Assembly: GCF_002929535.1 (NCBI RefSeq)
Contig: NZ_PJJO01000057.1
Location: 124,001 to 188,000, forward strand
DNA from: Cryobacterium sp. Y11
GTDB lineage: Bacteria > Actinomycetota > Actinomycetes > Actinomycetales > Microbacteriaceae
Direction of reading: 5' to 3'
Length of the DNA: 64,000 bases
Shown here one piece after another: positions 1-8,117 of the stretch. A program made the translations under genes and the position numbers. The notes beneath the pieces were generated by a model. It ran no database searches and was not told the DNA's origin. It worked only from the letters and a program-made list of their open reading frames with translations. The first letter of the stretch is position 1. Each line of letters starts with the position of its first letter.

Positions 1-1761
1 GCGCTCGCCAGTGCCAAGGTCGCCTCCCGTGAGCAGCGTGATGTGATTGCAGAACTGATCGGCGAGTTTCGGTTCACCACGAGCTTTGGCAAAACCCTGT
101 CGCGGCTCATTCGCATGGGAATCGGCGTGCACCACGCCGGCATGCTTCCGAAATACCGCCGGTTGGTCGAGCAGCTCGCGCAGCGCGGCTACCTGCGCGT
201 GATCTGCGGCACCGACACCCTCGGCGTCGGCATCAACGTGCCCATTCGCACCGTGCTGTTCACGGCCCTCACCAAATACGACGGCGTGAAGATGCGCCAG
301 GTGAACGTGCGCGAGTTCCATCAGATCGCGGGCCGGGCCGGCCGGGCCGGGTACGACACCGCCGGCACGGTTGTAATCCAGGCGCCGGAGCACGAGAGCG
401 ACAACCTCAAGGCCATCGAAAAAGCCGGCGACGACCCGAAAAAGAAGCGCAAGATCGTGCGCAAGAAGGCGCCGGACGGCTTCGTGTCCTGGGGCGAGCC
501 GAGCTTTCGCCGGCTGGTCGACGCCGAGCCCGAAACCCTCTCTTCGAGCATGCAGATGACCGCGGCGATGCTCATCAACGTGATCGGACGCGGCGGCGAT
601 GCCTTCGCCCACGTCCACTCGCTGGTCTTCGACAACCACGAACCGTGGCGGCGACAGCTGGTGCTGGCCCGACGCGCCCTCGGTATCTACAAGACGCTGC
701 GCGAAGCCGGCATTGTGGAGCAGAGCGCGAGCGGCAGCATCCGCTTGACCGTTGATTTGCAGGCGAACTTCGCGCTCAACCAGCCGCTGTCACCCTTTGC
801 CCTGGCCGCATTCGAGCTGCTCGACCCCGAATCACCCACCTATTCGCTCGATATGATCTCGATTCTGGAGTCAACCCTCGACGACCCGCGGCCGGTGCTG
901 ATGGGCCAGCAGTTCGCGGCCCGCGGCGAGGCCGTCGCGGCAATGAAGCGTGAGGGCATCGAATATGACGAGCGGATGGCGCTACTCGAGGAGATCACGC
1001 ACCCCAAGCCGCTCGAAGAGCTGCTGAACTATACCTTTGACACCTACAAGGCCTCCCAGCCGTGGATCGCTGACTTCGAACTGAAGCCCAAGGCCGTCGT
1101 GCGCGACATGTACGAGCGGGCCATGTCGTTTGGCGAGTTCATCGCGTTTTATAAGCTCGCTCGCAGCGAGGGCGTCGTGCTGCGCTACCTGTCCGACGCC
1201 TACCGCGCAGCCCGGCAGACCATTCCAGACGAAGCCAAGAATGAGGACCTGCTCGACCTGATCGAGTGGCTCGGTGAGCTGGTGCGCCAGGTGGACTCGA
1301 GCCTGCTCGACGAGTGGGAAGAACTGTTGCACCCCGATCTGGCCGCGCACGCAGCCGAATCGCACGCGATTCTGCCGCCGCCACCGCGCCGGCTCACGAC
1401 CAATGTGCGGGCGTTTCGCATTCTGGTACGTAACGAACTGTTTCGCCGGGTGCAGCTGGCGGCGCTTGAGCACTACGACCAGCTCGGCGAGCTCGACCGG
1501 GAGCACGGCTACGGGGCCGATGTCTGGGCTGACGCGATGGACGGCTACTTTGCCGAACACGACGAACTGCTCACCGGCGGCAACGCCCGCAGTTCTGACC
1601 TGCTCATGATCGAGGAGGGCGTAGAGGAGTGGACCGTGCGCCAAATTTTCGACGACCCGGCCGGCGATCACGACTGGGGCATCAGCGCGAGCGTGAACCT
1701 CGCCGACTCCGACGAGCTCGGCGAGGCCGTCGTGCGCGTAACAGGGGTCAACCGGCTGTAA
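1..1761 (+). CDS. DEAD/DEAH-box helicase, C-terminal part (5' end outside window)
   Basis: The reading frame is open from base 1, so the gene starts upstream; 586 residues are visible. The visible part begins inside the second RecA-like domain of a superfamily 2 helicase: GVHHAGMLPKYRR, then CGTDTLGVGINVP (motif V) and HQIAGRAGRAGYD (motif VI, the QxxGRxGR arginine fingers). The remaining ~450 residues resemble the actinobacterial DUF3516 C-terminal region. Such proteins unwind RNA or nucleic-acid hybrids using ATP; the exact substrate is not known to me. A lysine-rich stretch (DDPKKKRKIVRKKAPDG) follows motif VI. The next gene is convergent. Confidence 0.9.
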   Translation, partial: ALASAKVASREQRDVIAELIGEFRFTTSFGKTLSRLIRMGIGVHHAGMLPKYRRLVEQLAQRGYLRVICGTDTLGVGINVPIRTVLFTALTKYDGVKMRQVNVREFHQIAGRAGRAGYDTAGTVVIQAPEHESDNLKAIEKAGDDPKKKRKIVRKKAPDGFVSWGEPSFRRLVDAEPETLSSSMQMTAAMLINVIGRGGDAFAHVHSLVFDNHEPWRRQLVLARRALGIYKTLREAGIVEQSASGSIRLTVDLQANFALNQPLSPFALAAFELLDPESPTYSLDMISILESTLDDPRPVLMGQQFAARGEAVAAMKREGIEYDERMALLEEITHPKPLEELLNYTFDTYKASQPWIADFELKPKAVVRDMYERAMSFGEFIAFYKLARSEGVVLRYLSDAYRAARQTIPDEAKNEDLLDLIEWLGELVRQVDSSLLDEWEELLHPDLAAHAAESHAILPPPPRRLTTNVRAFRILVRNELFRRVQLAALEHYDQLGELDREHGYGADVWADAMDGYFAEHDELLTGGNARSSDLLMIEEGVEEWTVRQIFDDPAGDHDWGISASVNLADSDELGEAVVRVTGVNRL

Positions 1762-1823
1762 CACCGCGTGCCGCGCGACCGCGACCGCGCCTGCGCCGGG
1801 TGTGAGTGCGCCGACCGGGGCCG

Positions 1824-1841
1824 GGCCGGCCGTGACCGGCC
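1824..1841. terminator. weak GC hairpin between convergent genes
   Basis: GGCCGG and CCGGCC pair over a six-base loop, between the stop of the helicase gene and the stop of the convergent LysM lipoprotein gene. There is no T tract on either side, so intrinsic termination is only a guess from position. Confidence 0.3.
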
Positions 1842-1872
1842 GCAGGTATCCGCTTGTTTGCGGGTTTGCGGG

Positions 1873-2373
1873 TTAGCGGGTGGTGGTCCAGTCGAGGTTG
1901 ATGATCTGCTTGATGTAGATGTTCTCGCCGAGCCCCGGCACCGAGGGATTCATGGTGAGCAGCAGCTGCACCGGAATATTGAACCGCTGCGCGATGTCGA
2001 AGAAGGCGTCGGCCTCGATGACCGTATAGGTGAGCAGCGCTCCGGCACCATCGGATGTGGTTGTGCCGCGCGCCCCCGGCGTGCTGCCCTGATCGGCGGC
2101 CGGGCCCTGCGGCAGAGGCACCGGTTCAGCGTTGGGCACCAGATCGGGAACCGTGGGGTTGGGTATGAGGGCCGCTTCCTCCGTGGGAGTGGGAGTGGGG
2201 GTCGGAGTAGGCGTTGGTGTTGGTGTTGGTGTTGGTGTTGGTGTTGGTGTGGCGCTCGGCGTGATGGTCACGGTGACGGCCGGTGCCGGCTCCCCAGCGC
2301 AGCCGGCCAGCGTCACGAGCAGAACGGCAGCAACGGCGATACCCCACGGGCGACGTGCGAAAAGAGTGCGAAT
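1873..2373 (-). CDS. LysM-like lipoprotein with Thr-Pro linker (probable ATT start)
   Basis: About 166 residues. The N terminus has two arginines, a hydrophobic stretch and the lipobox LAGC, so it should be a membrane-anchored exported lipoprotein. A linker of about eleven Thr-Pro pairs and a charged/proline region follow. The last ~50 residues (LLTYTVIEADAFFDIAQRFN ... IYIKQIINL) read as one LysM-like fold, a peptidoglycan-binding domain. Start choice: no ATG, GTG or TTG lies near the signal peptide in frame; an ATT sits 7 bases after a good GAAAGG Shine-Dalgarno motif (complement of 2381-2386). A CTG (complement of 2382-2384) is the alternative. The frame also continues upstream without a stop to 3069, but that part is the shadow of sdaA. 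Confidence 0.75.
   Translation of the reverse strand: MRTLFARRPWGIAVAAVLLVTLAGCAGEPAPAVTVTITPSATPTPTPTPTPTPTPTPTPTPTPTEEAALIPNPTVPDLVPNAEPVPLPQGPAADQGSTPGARGTTTSDGAGALLTYTVIEADAFFDIAQRFNIPVQLLLTMNPSVPGLGENIYIKQIINLDWTTTR
2183..2248 (+). repeat. hexanucleotide microsatellite encoding Thr-Pro repeats
   Basis: Eleven tandem GTNGGN hexamers, the last six being exact GTTGGT copies (2213-2248). Read on the minus strand each hexamer encodes one Thr-Pro dipeptide of the LysM lipoprotein linker. Copy number could change by slippage without shifting the frame. Confidence 0.9.
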
Positions 2374-2489
2374 GGTGAAACCTTTCAGATGAACGACGGT
2401 TTGGCCCGGCCGACCCACGCGTTCAGCTAGCTTAGGGTGGCATAGCGCCGGAGCGAAAGGCGCGACTACCCCCGTTGGGGGCAAAGCGC

Positions 2490-3875
2490 TCAGCACTCGA
2501 TGACGTTGACCGCGAGGCCTCCTTCGCTGGTCTCCTTGTACTTGGTCATCATGTCGAGGCCGGTCTGCCGCATGGTTTCGATCACGGCGTCCAATGAGAC
2601 GAGGTGGGTTCCGTCGCCGTGCAGCGCCAGCCGCGCGGCAGAGACAGCCGTCGATGAGGCGATCGCGTTGCGTTCGATGCACGGCACCTGCACGAGGCCG
2701 CCGACCGGGTCGCAGGTGAGGCCGAGGTGGTGTTCCATGGCAATCTCGGCCGCATTCTCGACCTGGCGCGGTGTGCCGCCGAGCACGGCGCACAGTGCGC
2801 CGGACGCCATGGCGCACGCTGCCCCGACCTCGGCCTGACACCCACCCTCGGCTCCCGAGATCGATGCGTTCGCCTTGACCAGGGAACCAATCGCAACGGC
2901 GGTGAGCAGATACCGACGGATGCCCGCAGCATCCGCTCCGCGAACAAAGCGCAGGTAGTAGTGTCCGACGGCCGGAATGATGCCAGCCGCCCCATTGGTC
3001 GGAGCGGTGACGACGCGTCCGCCAGCTGCATTCTCCTCGTTGACGGCGAGGGCGAAGGCGTGCAACCACTCGGTGGAGGTGTCGCGGTCGCGCAGCGGCA
3101 GGCGGTCATATTCCTCCAGGCGCATACGTACGGCCGCCGCCCTACGCTTAACCGTGAGACCTCCTGGCAATATACCGTCGGTGTTGAGTCCGGACTCAAC
3201 GCACACGTGCATGGCGTCCCAGATGGCGTCGAGTCCGGCGTCGAGCACGACAGGGCCGTGGAGGGCTTCTTCATTGCGGCGGGCAACCTCGCAAATGTTG
3301 AGGTTGTTGGCGTCGCAGAGCGCGAGCAGTTCGGCGCTGGAATCGTAGGGGAGTGGCTGCGCAGCAACTGCGCGCACCCGGTCGCCATCGTGCCGAATGA
3401 ATCCGCCGCCGATGGAATAGAACGTCTCCTCCCACACGACCGCCTGGGCGCCGGCGCCACACTCATCGGAGCCGAACGCCGTTATGGTCAGCGCGTTCGG
3501 ATGGCCGGGGAGTCGGGTGCGCGGTTCGAAGTGCACGTCATGTTGGCTGATCGGTATGGTGTGCCCACCGAGCAGCGTGATAGTCGCAGTCGCGCCCAAA
3601 CCAGACCAGGCCGCGTGTACCTCGCTCGGATCGCAGGACTCCGGTCGCAGCCCCGTCAGGCCAGCCAGAACGGCGTCGGGGGTGCCATGGCCGAGCCCGG
3701 TAGAACCGAGCGAGCCATACAGCGAGCAGCGGATGCGAGTGACCTCGGCTAGACGACCGGTCTGCTGCAGATGCTCGGCGAACACGCGGGCAGCGCGCAT
3801 CGGCCCCACCGTATGAGAACTGGATGGACCAATTCCGATGGAGAACAGGTCAAGAGCCGAGACGTACGCTGTCAC
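2490..3875 (-). CDS. sdaA: L-serine ammonia-lyase (L-serine dehydratase), iron-sulfur type
   Basis: 461 residues, the usual length of the single-chain [4Fe-4S] enzyme that converts L-serine to pyruvate and ammonia in the cytoplasm. The N-terminal beta domain starts with [20 protein letters not shown]; the C-terminal catalytic domain carries [20 protein letters not shown] and [20 protein letters not shown] with the cluster-binding cysteines. The protein ends in Ile-Glu-Cys; in the Legionella enzyme a C-terminal cysteine folds back as the fourth cluster ligand, so the same tail-in-mouth state is inferred here. The GTG start lies exactly six bases after a TAGCAT -10 box, which suggests a leaderless mRNA. 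Confidence 0.97.
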   Translation of the reverse strand: MTAYVSALDLFSIGIGPSSSHTVGPMRAARVFAEHLQQTGRLAEVTRIRCSLYGSLGSTGLGHGTPDAVLAGLTGLRPESCDPSEVHAAWSGLGATATITLLGGHTIPISQHDVHFEPRTRLPGHPNALTITAFGSDECGAGAQAVVWEETFYSIGGGFIRHDGDRVRAVAAQPLPYDSSAELLALCDANNLNICEVARRNEEALHGPVVLDAGLDAIWDAMHVCVESGLNTDGILPGGLTVKRRAAAVRMRLEEYDRLPLRDRDTSTEWLHAFALAVNEENAAGGRVVTAPTNGAAGIIPAVGHYYLRFVRGADAAGIRRYLLTAVAIGSLVKANASISGAEGGCQAEVGAACAMASGALCAVLGGTPRQVENAAEIAMEHHLGLTCDPVGGLVQVPCIERNAIASSTAVSAARLALHGDGTHLVSLDAVIETMRQTGLDMMTKYKETSEGGLAVNVIEC

Positions 3876-3881
3876 ACCCCC

Positions 3882-3887
3882 ATGCTA
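3882..3887 (-). promoter_or_regulatory. -10 box of sdaA (leaderless type)
   Basis: TAGCAT on the minus strand, six bases before the GTG start of sdaA, so transcription should begin at or next to the start codon. No clear -35 box is visible. Confidence 0.6.
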
Positions 3888-3933
3888 GGGCTATTGGCAG
3901 CGAAATTCGTCGCGCCTCGCACGGGTTGAATAC

Positions 3934-3965
3934 TTGAGCCCCCTTGCGGCAACAAGGGGGCTCAA
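3934..3965 (-). terminator. strong hairpin terminator of the WxL cluster
   Basis: A perfect 13-bp stem (3934-3946 with 3953-3965) closes a six-base loop just after the stop of the last WxL gene and before sdaA. The T tract on the minus strand is poor. Stem strength and position support a terminator that separates the two minus-strand genes. Confidence 0.75.
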
Positions 3966-3988
3966 GAGTTAGGGGAGCGAACTGCTCG

Positions 3989-4573
3989 TTACGCGATGGT
4001 GAAGGTGATGGTTGCGACGTACGGGTTCACAACGGAGTCGCCATAGGCGCCGGCGTAGTTGGAGCGGAACGAGTTGGCCGGAACGGTCAAGTCGAACACG
4101 GGGTTGAGCGTGTAACGGCCCTTGCCGAGCGTGTACGACGAGACGAGCGCTGCCGCTGTGTTCGACATCGTGATGGGCACGGTGGTCGGGGCTGCGTCGG
4201 ATCCGGCACCGGCCGTGACGGTGCCGGGGGTGATCACGAGGTTGCTGGCCGCCAGCACACGAGCCGTTGTATCGACGGTGCCGGCGGCGCTTTCGAAGTC
4301 GGTGACGTTGGCCGAGAGGGACCAGGCCGCGTCGGTGCCGCGAGCGTTGACGACATTCCATTCGGCGGCCTGCCCGGTGGAGATCTTGGTGCTGATGCCA
4401 TCGAGAACGACGGAGGTCATCGCGTCTGGCGCGCTGGCCTGAGCGGTGAGTGAACCAGAGGTGACCGTGGCGTCAACCGTGTCGGTGCTGTCGGCGTAGG
4501 CGGGGGTGAGGGCCACTGCGAGGAGTACGCCGGTGGAAGCGATGATGCTGGTGGCTTTGATGAATGCGTGCAT
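3989..4573 (-). CDS. secreted WxL-domain-like surface protein
   Basis: 194 residues. Signal peptide 1-27 ends AYA before DSTDTV. The mature part is one WxL-type domain: the W-x-L motif is W84-S-L86 (AAWSLSANVTDF) and the C terminus is YVATITFTIA, where the second W-x-L of Firmicutes WxL proteins is replaced by F-T-I. WxL domains bind cell-wall peptidoglycan non-covalently in Gram-positive bacteria (known from Enterococcus, Lactobacillus and Listeria). ATG at 4573 was chosen because AGAGGA lies seven bases upstream and the signal peptide begins there; the frame stays open upstream. It is the last gene of a four-gene minus-strand cluster and closely related to the first. Confidence 0.8.
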   Translation of the reverse strand: MHAFIKATSIIASTGVLLAVALTPAYADSTDTVDATVTSGSLTAQASAPDAMTSVVLDGISTKISTGQAAEWNVVNARGTDAAWSLSANVTDFESAAGTVDTTARVLAASNLVITPGTVTAGAGSDAAPTTVPITMSNTAAALVSSYTLGKGRYTLNPVFDLTVPANSFRSNYAGAYGDSVVNPYVATITFTIA

Positions 4574-4818
4574 GGTGTGTCCTCTGGGTGATGCGGGGGT
4601 GTGAGCGCGCCAAAAAGCATGACCACACGGAGCGGGCTGGAGAAGATGTAGGGCAGCTAATCGCAGGCACGACACGGAAGGTGTCAGTGCCGAACTTGTC
4701 AGTTGCGAGAACGAGTTCCGGTGGCGATAAGTAATCTTCACATGGGTAAAGCCCAAAATGAGTCTCGGTGACGCAGGACTCGATCAGCGTTAGCGCAAGG
4801 TTCGCGCAGCCAGCGCGT

Positions 4819-5871
4819 TTACTCCGCCGGCGGGTTCGACTCGCCCCGGTCGGTCTGGGCAACCTGGGCAATGGCGCGCTTGGCGCGCCGCACGAACACG
4901 GTGCCGCGCCAAATCGTGAGTGCCACGAGCAGCAGCACGAGCACGGCGATGGTGATGATCCACCACGGCAGGTAGACCAAGCTGGTGCTGACCGTATCGG
5001 TACCGGCATCGCTCTGCAGGGTGGCACGGGCGGTACCGGCCTGAATGAGTGGCAGCCCGGTGAGCATGGCCGTAAGTGTGAGTGACGCCCCGGGCAGGAT
5101 GCTTTCGGGGGTGCTGAAGGTCAGCGACGTGTTCACACCGATTGGGCTCTCGATCGACAGCGCACCGGTCGGATTCAAGATCGTGTTGCCGGTATTGGTG
5201 ATGGGCAACGCGAAGGTGATGTCGTCGCCGGAGCGTTCCCAACTCAGGTCTCCGTGCTCCAGCACCGCGGAAGCCGTTCCGTCGACGGTCAGATAGATGC
5301 GCACCCCTTGGCGCTGGATCACGTCGAGTCGCAGAGCAGCATCGCCGCCGCTTGTCGTTGTTTCGCCCTGCACCGGCGGGCTCTGAATGATCAGGCCACC
5401 GGCATAGTCGCCGGGGGTGGTGCCGACCGGAACCGCGACGCGAAACGGTACCGCCAGATCCGAATTGGCCTGCACAGTGATTTCGGCGGCGCCGAGCGTA
5501 ACCCAGGCACCGACCCCGATGCTCGTGTCGGCCTGTGCGGCCAGGGCAAATGCTCCTTGGGCTGTGCTCTGACCGTCGACGGCATAGTTCAGCAGCGTCA
5601 CCGCGGCATCCGTGTGGTTGCTGACGATGGCGGTGGCGTCGATAGCGGCTCCGGGCGCCAGAGAGATATGAAAAAAGTCCGACTCGAGTTGGGGACGAAT
5701 GCCGAGGGTTCCGTCGTCGATAGCCTGTGCCGTTTGCGGAATGCTTAATGCCAGGCCAACCGGCGCGAGCAGGGCAGCGGTCAGCAGCAGGGCGACGCCA
5801 CGACGGGACCGATTATTGTGATGGTGCGCGGTCCGACGGGGGCGGGCGGGGCGTCGGAACGTGAGGAGCAT
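4819..5871 (-). CDS. DUF916-type WxL-interacting membrane protein
   Basis: About 350 residues. A basic N terminus and signal peptide ending QTAQA lead into the extracellular part. Residues ~50-165 fit the DUF916 (WxLIP peptidoglycan-binding) domain: FFHISLAPGAAIDATAIVSN, GAWVTLG and VPVGTTPGDYAGGLI. A second beta domain (~170-295, position of the DUF3324 domain) follows, then one transmembrane helix (~303-321) and a basic cytoplasmic tail. In Firmicutes such proteins are always encoded beside WxL proteins and bind them at the surface. Here it lies between two WxL genes. ATG 5871 has AAGG eight bases upstream. Confidence 0.82.
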   Translation of the reverse strand: MLLTFRRPARPRRTAHHHNNRSRRGVALLLTAALLAPVGLALSIPQTAQAIDDGTLGIRPQLESDFFHISLAPGAAIDATAIVSNHTDAAVTLLNYAVDGQSTAQGAFALAAQADTSIGVGAWVTLGAAEITVQANSDLAVPFRVAVPVGTTPGDYAGGLIIQSPPVQGETTTSGGDAALRLDVIQRQGVRIYLTVDGTASAVLEHGDLSWERSGDDITFALPITNTGNTILNPTGALSIESPIGVNTSLTFSTPESILPGASLTLTAMLTGLPLIQAGTARATLQSDAGTDTVSTSLVYLPWWIITIAVLVLLLVALTIWRGTVFVRRAKRAIAQVAQTDRGESNPPAE

Positions 5872-5995
5872 GGGGTGAACCTTAGACGAGTAAACGGGTG
5901 GACCCCCGGATGAGGGCACAGTGATAGTGAAATGCGCGGTACTGAAAATGCACGGTATCAAAGCGCGAACAGCCACGCTTGAACGCACGAGTGCG

Positions 5996-7231
5996 TCAGC
6001 TGATGGTGAACGTGAGAGTTGAAACATAAGGGTTCAGCGGGGAAGCATTGATGTCGCCGGCATAGTTCGGCCGGAAGGCATTGGACGGGATGGCGAGGCT
6101 GAAGGTCGGCGTGAGCAGGTAGGTGCCCGTGTTCGATCCCACGCTCGACAACAAGGTTTGGGGCGCGCCACTCATCGTGAGGGCAGGCCCAACGATGAGC
6201 TCCGGATTCACGCCGTTGGGTCCGAGAGTGATCGGGCCAGGGTCGATCACCAGGCTGCCGACGGGCAAGCTACGCGCGACCAACTCGACCGTGCCGGCCG
6301 CGCTCGTGGCCGCCGTCGCGGTGACCGTCAGCGTCCACGCGGCGCCAGTGCCGCGATCGTCGATGACGGACCACTGGGTTCCGGAGCCGGTCGCGTACTG
6401 GGTGCTCGTACCGTTGAGAACGACCTCGGACAGTGGCGCACCGCCGGTCGACGCGGTCAGCGTGCCGTGGCGCACCGGAGTGAGTGTGAAGGTATTTGAA
6501 TCGAGGGTGACCGCCCCGTCGAGGGCGAGCGCGCGACCGTCGAAGGCCGTTCCGGTGGTGACAGTGATTGACGCCTGCGCCAGGATGGTGCCGGCGAAAA
6601 TGGTCATGGCACCCAGCGTGGCTGAGCTGCCGACCTGCCAGAACACGTTGGATGCCTGGGCGCCGTTGATCAGGCTGACGGCGCTGCCAGACGCGGTGGT
6701 GAGGGTAGAGCCAATCTGCATGATGAAGACCGCGTTGCGGTCATTGCCGGCGTCGAGGGTGAGCGTTCCGGTGATGCCGACGCTGCTTACCGCTCGATAG
6801 ACGCCCGGAATGAGCGTTGTACCGACAATTTCGGGGGCGAGGATTGCGTTGGATTCTCGACCAGCGGCATCCGCGTAGGCCAGTTGCAGGTCAGCGTGGG
6901 CCTCGGCTGCATCGGCGCCGACCTTGATGGAACCGGCTACGTTCTCCGGGGGCATGCCGGTCACGGCCGTACCCGGGCTGACCCCGACGTCGCCGCTTGT
7001 CGTGGTGAGTCCGGTGTTGGTTGCCGTCGATGCGCCCAGGACCGAGAAGCTCTCCGCTACACCAAGGGCGACTGGTGCCGGCGAGGACCAGGCCTGCGCC
7101 GGCAGTGCAGTTCCGGCGACCAGGGCCAGCGCGAGCGTGAGCGTGAGGGTAAGCGTAAGGGCGCGAGCGCGCAGACGGGTCGACACAGTGACGCCGGTCA
7201 TAGGCGTTCTGTTCGATCGGTGAGCGGGCAT
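5996..7231 (-). CDS. ice-binding-like (DUF3494) protein fused to a WxL-like domain
   Basis: 411 residues. Signal peptide about 1-47 (run of Leu-Thr repeats, cleavage after AQA). Residues ~55-250 fit DUF3494, the beta-solenoid fold of microbial ice-binding proteins: SFSVLGASTATNTGLTTTSG, IPGVYR, FWQVGSSATLG and GTILAQASITVTTGTAFDGR. Residues ~255-411 form a WxL-like domain with W299-T-L301 and the end YVSTLTFTIS. So an ice-binding-type domain is joined to a wall-binding domain. It begins 11 bases after the upstream WxL stop, consistent with translational coupling; ATG at 7201 is an alternative start. DUF3494 is also found in non-ice adhesins, so ice binding needs testing. Confidence 0.85.
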   Translation of the reverse strand: MPAHRSNRTPMTGVTVSTRLRARALTLTLTLTLALALVAGTALPAQAWSSPAPVALGVAESFSVLGASTATNTGLTTTSGDVGVSPGTAVTGMPPENVAGSIKVGADAAEAHADLQLAYADAAGRESNAILAPEIVGTTLIPGVYRAVSSVGITGTLTLDAGNDRNAVFIMQIGSTLTTASGSAVSLINGAQASNVFWQVGSSATLGAMTIFAGTILAQASITVTTGTAFDGRALALDGAVTLDSNTFTLTPVRHGTLTASTGGAPLSEVVLNGTSTQYATGSGTQWSVIDDRGTGAAWTLTVTATAATSAAGTVELVARSLPVGSLVIDPGPITLGPNGVNPELIVGPALTMSGAPQTLLSSVGSNTGTYLLTPTFSLAIPSNAFRPNYAGDINASPLNPYVSTLTFTIS

Positions 7232-7242
7232 GGCGGTTGGGC

Positions 7243-7854
7243 TTAGGCGATGGTGAAAACGATGGTCGACGTGTATGGGTGCACGCCGTCGACGCCCACG
7301 TTGGAGCGGAAGGCATTGGCGGGAATGTCCAGGCTAAACAGAGGCGCCGCGAGAACAAACGAGCCCTTGGCGCCGGTTCCTGAAACGGGCGCGGAGACGA
7401 GTGCCTGGGCGAGCGTTGACATCGTAACGGCGGCGGTGTCGGGCGCGGTATCTGCGCCGCCGGCCGCGACCACTGTGCCGGGGGTGATGACGAGATTCGT
7501 CACGGCAATCGTGCGTGGCACCAGTTCGTCCGCCGAAGTTCCGGGGGCACTCGTGAAGTCTGAAGCGGATGCCGACAGGGTCCAGCTGGCTCCGGACCCC
7601 CGCGCGTCACTGATGGTCCACGGCGCGGCGGTGCCGGTTGAGCGTTGCTCGCCGCTTCCCAGCACGACGCGAGACATGCCGCGAGGCGCCGACACTGTGG
7701 ATTGCAGCCCACCAGACATAACGGTGAACTGAACGGTGTCTGTCGAGTCGGCTGAGGCCGGCTCCCCTCGATACACAGTTGCGCCGACCAGGGACGTGCC
7801 CACCAAGAGTCCGGTGACGATGAGGGTGCGAACCATCGTGGTGCGTATGCGCAA
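7243..7854 (-). CDS. secreted WxL-domain-like surface protein, first gene of cluster
   Basis: About 203 residues. A signal peptide ending EPASA precedes DSTDTVQFTV. The domain has W-T-L in GASWTLSASASDF and ends YTSTIVFTIA, so it parallels the protein at 3989-4573 over its whole length. Start choice: TTG at 7854 lies six bases after AGGAGA; ATG at 7836 is the downstream alternative. The frame runs further upstream without family resemblance. It is the promoter-proximal gene of the WxL cluster and leads directly into the DUF3494-WxL gene. Confidence 0.78.
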   Translation of the reverse strand: MRIRTTMVRTLIVTGLLVGTSLVGATVYRGEPASADSTDTVQFTVMSGGLQSTVSAPRGMSRVVLGSGEQRSTGTAAPWTISDARGSGASWTLSASASDFTSAPGTSADELVPRTIAVTNLVITPGTVVAAGGADTAPDTAAVTMSTLAQALVSAPVSGTGAKGSFVLAAPLFSLDIPANAFRSNVGVDGVHPYTSTIVFTIA

Positions 7855-7930
7855 TGGACGTCTCCTGAGCGAGATAGGGGCGGGAACAAACCGAGTGCAT
7901 CGTCGTTGCCGCGAAAAATGCCCTGAGTTA

Positions 7931-7963
7931 ACTCTGAAGAGAGTGAGACTCTGAAAGAGTGAG
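7931..7963 (-). repeat. imperfect tandem repeat upstream of the WxL operon
   Basis: Two adjacent copies, 17 and 16 bases (ACTCTGAAGAGAGTGAG and ACTCTGAAAGAGTGAG), lie about 80-110 bases before the first WxL gene. Their place in the promoter region makes a regulator-binding role possible, but nothing else shows it. Confidence 0.5.
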
Positions 7964-8071
7964 AACTGTGGAAAGAACGACAGCTCCGCTCTTGAGTGGA
8001 CACTGTAGCACTCCTTGATGCCCATTTGATACAAGCTCAGAAATGGGCAGGAATGCAGGGCGGGACACGAA

Positions 8072-8097
8072 AAGGCCGCCTCCGGGGAGACGGCCTT
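8072..8097 (-). terminator. terminator of the desaturase gene
   Basis: AAGGCCG pairs with CGGCCTT around an inner CTC/GAG stem; on the minus strand the stem runs into TTTT. It lies 20 bases after the desaturase stop. Confidence 0.8.
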
Positions 8098-8117
8098 CGT
8101 GTGCGATTTTGCGATTG

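Noticed and set aside
2183-2248. Regular repeats considered as a CRISPR-like or telomeric array
   Set aside because: Units are six bases with no spacers and encode Thr-Pro repeats of a lipoprotein linker.
2469-2481. CCCCC-GTT-GGGGG hairpin after sdaA as terminator
   Set aside because: Only a five-base stem with a three-base loop and no T tract; too weak to call.
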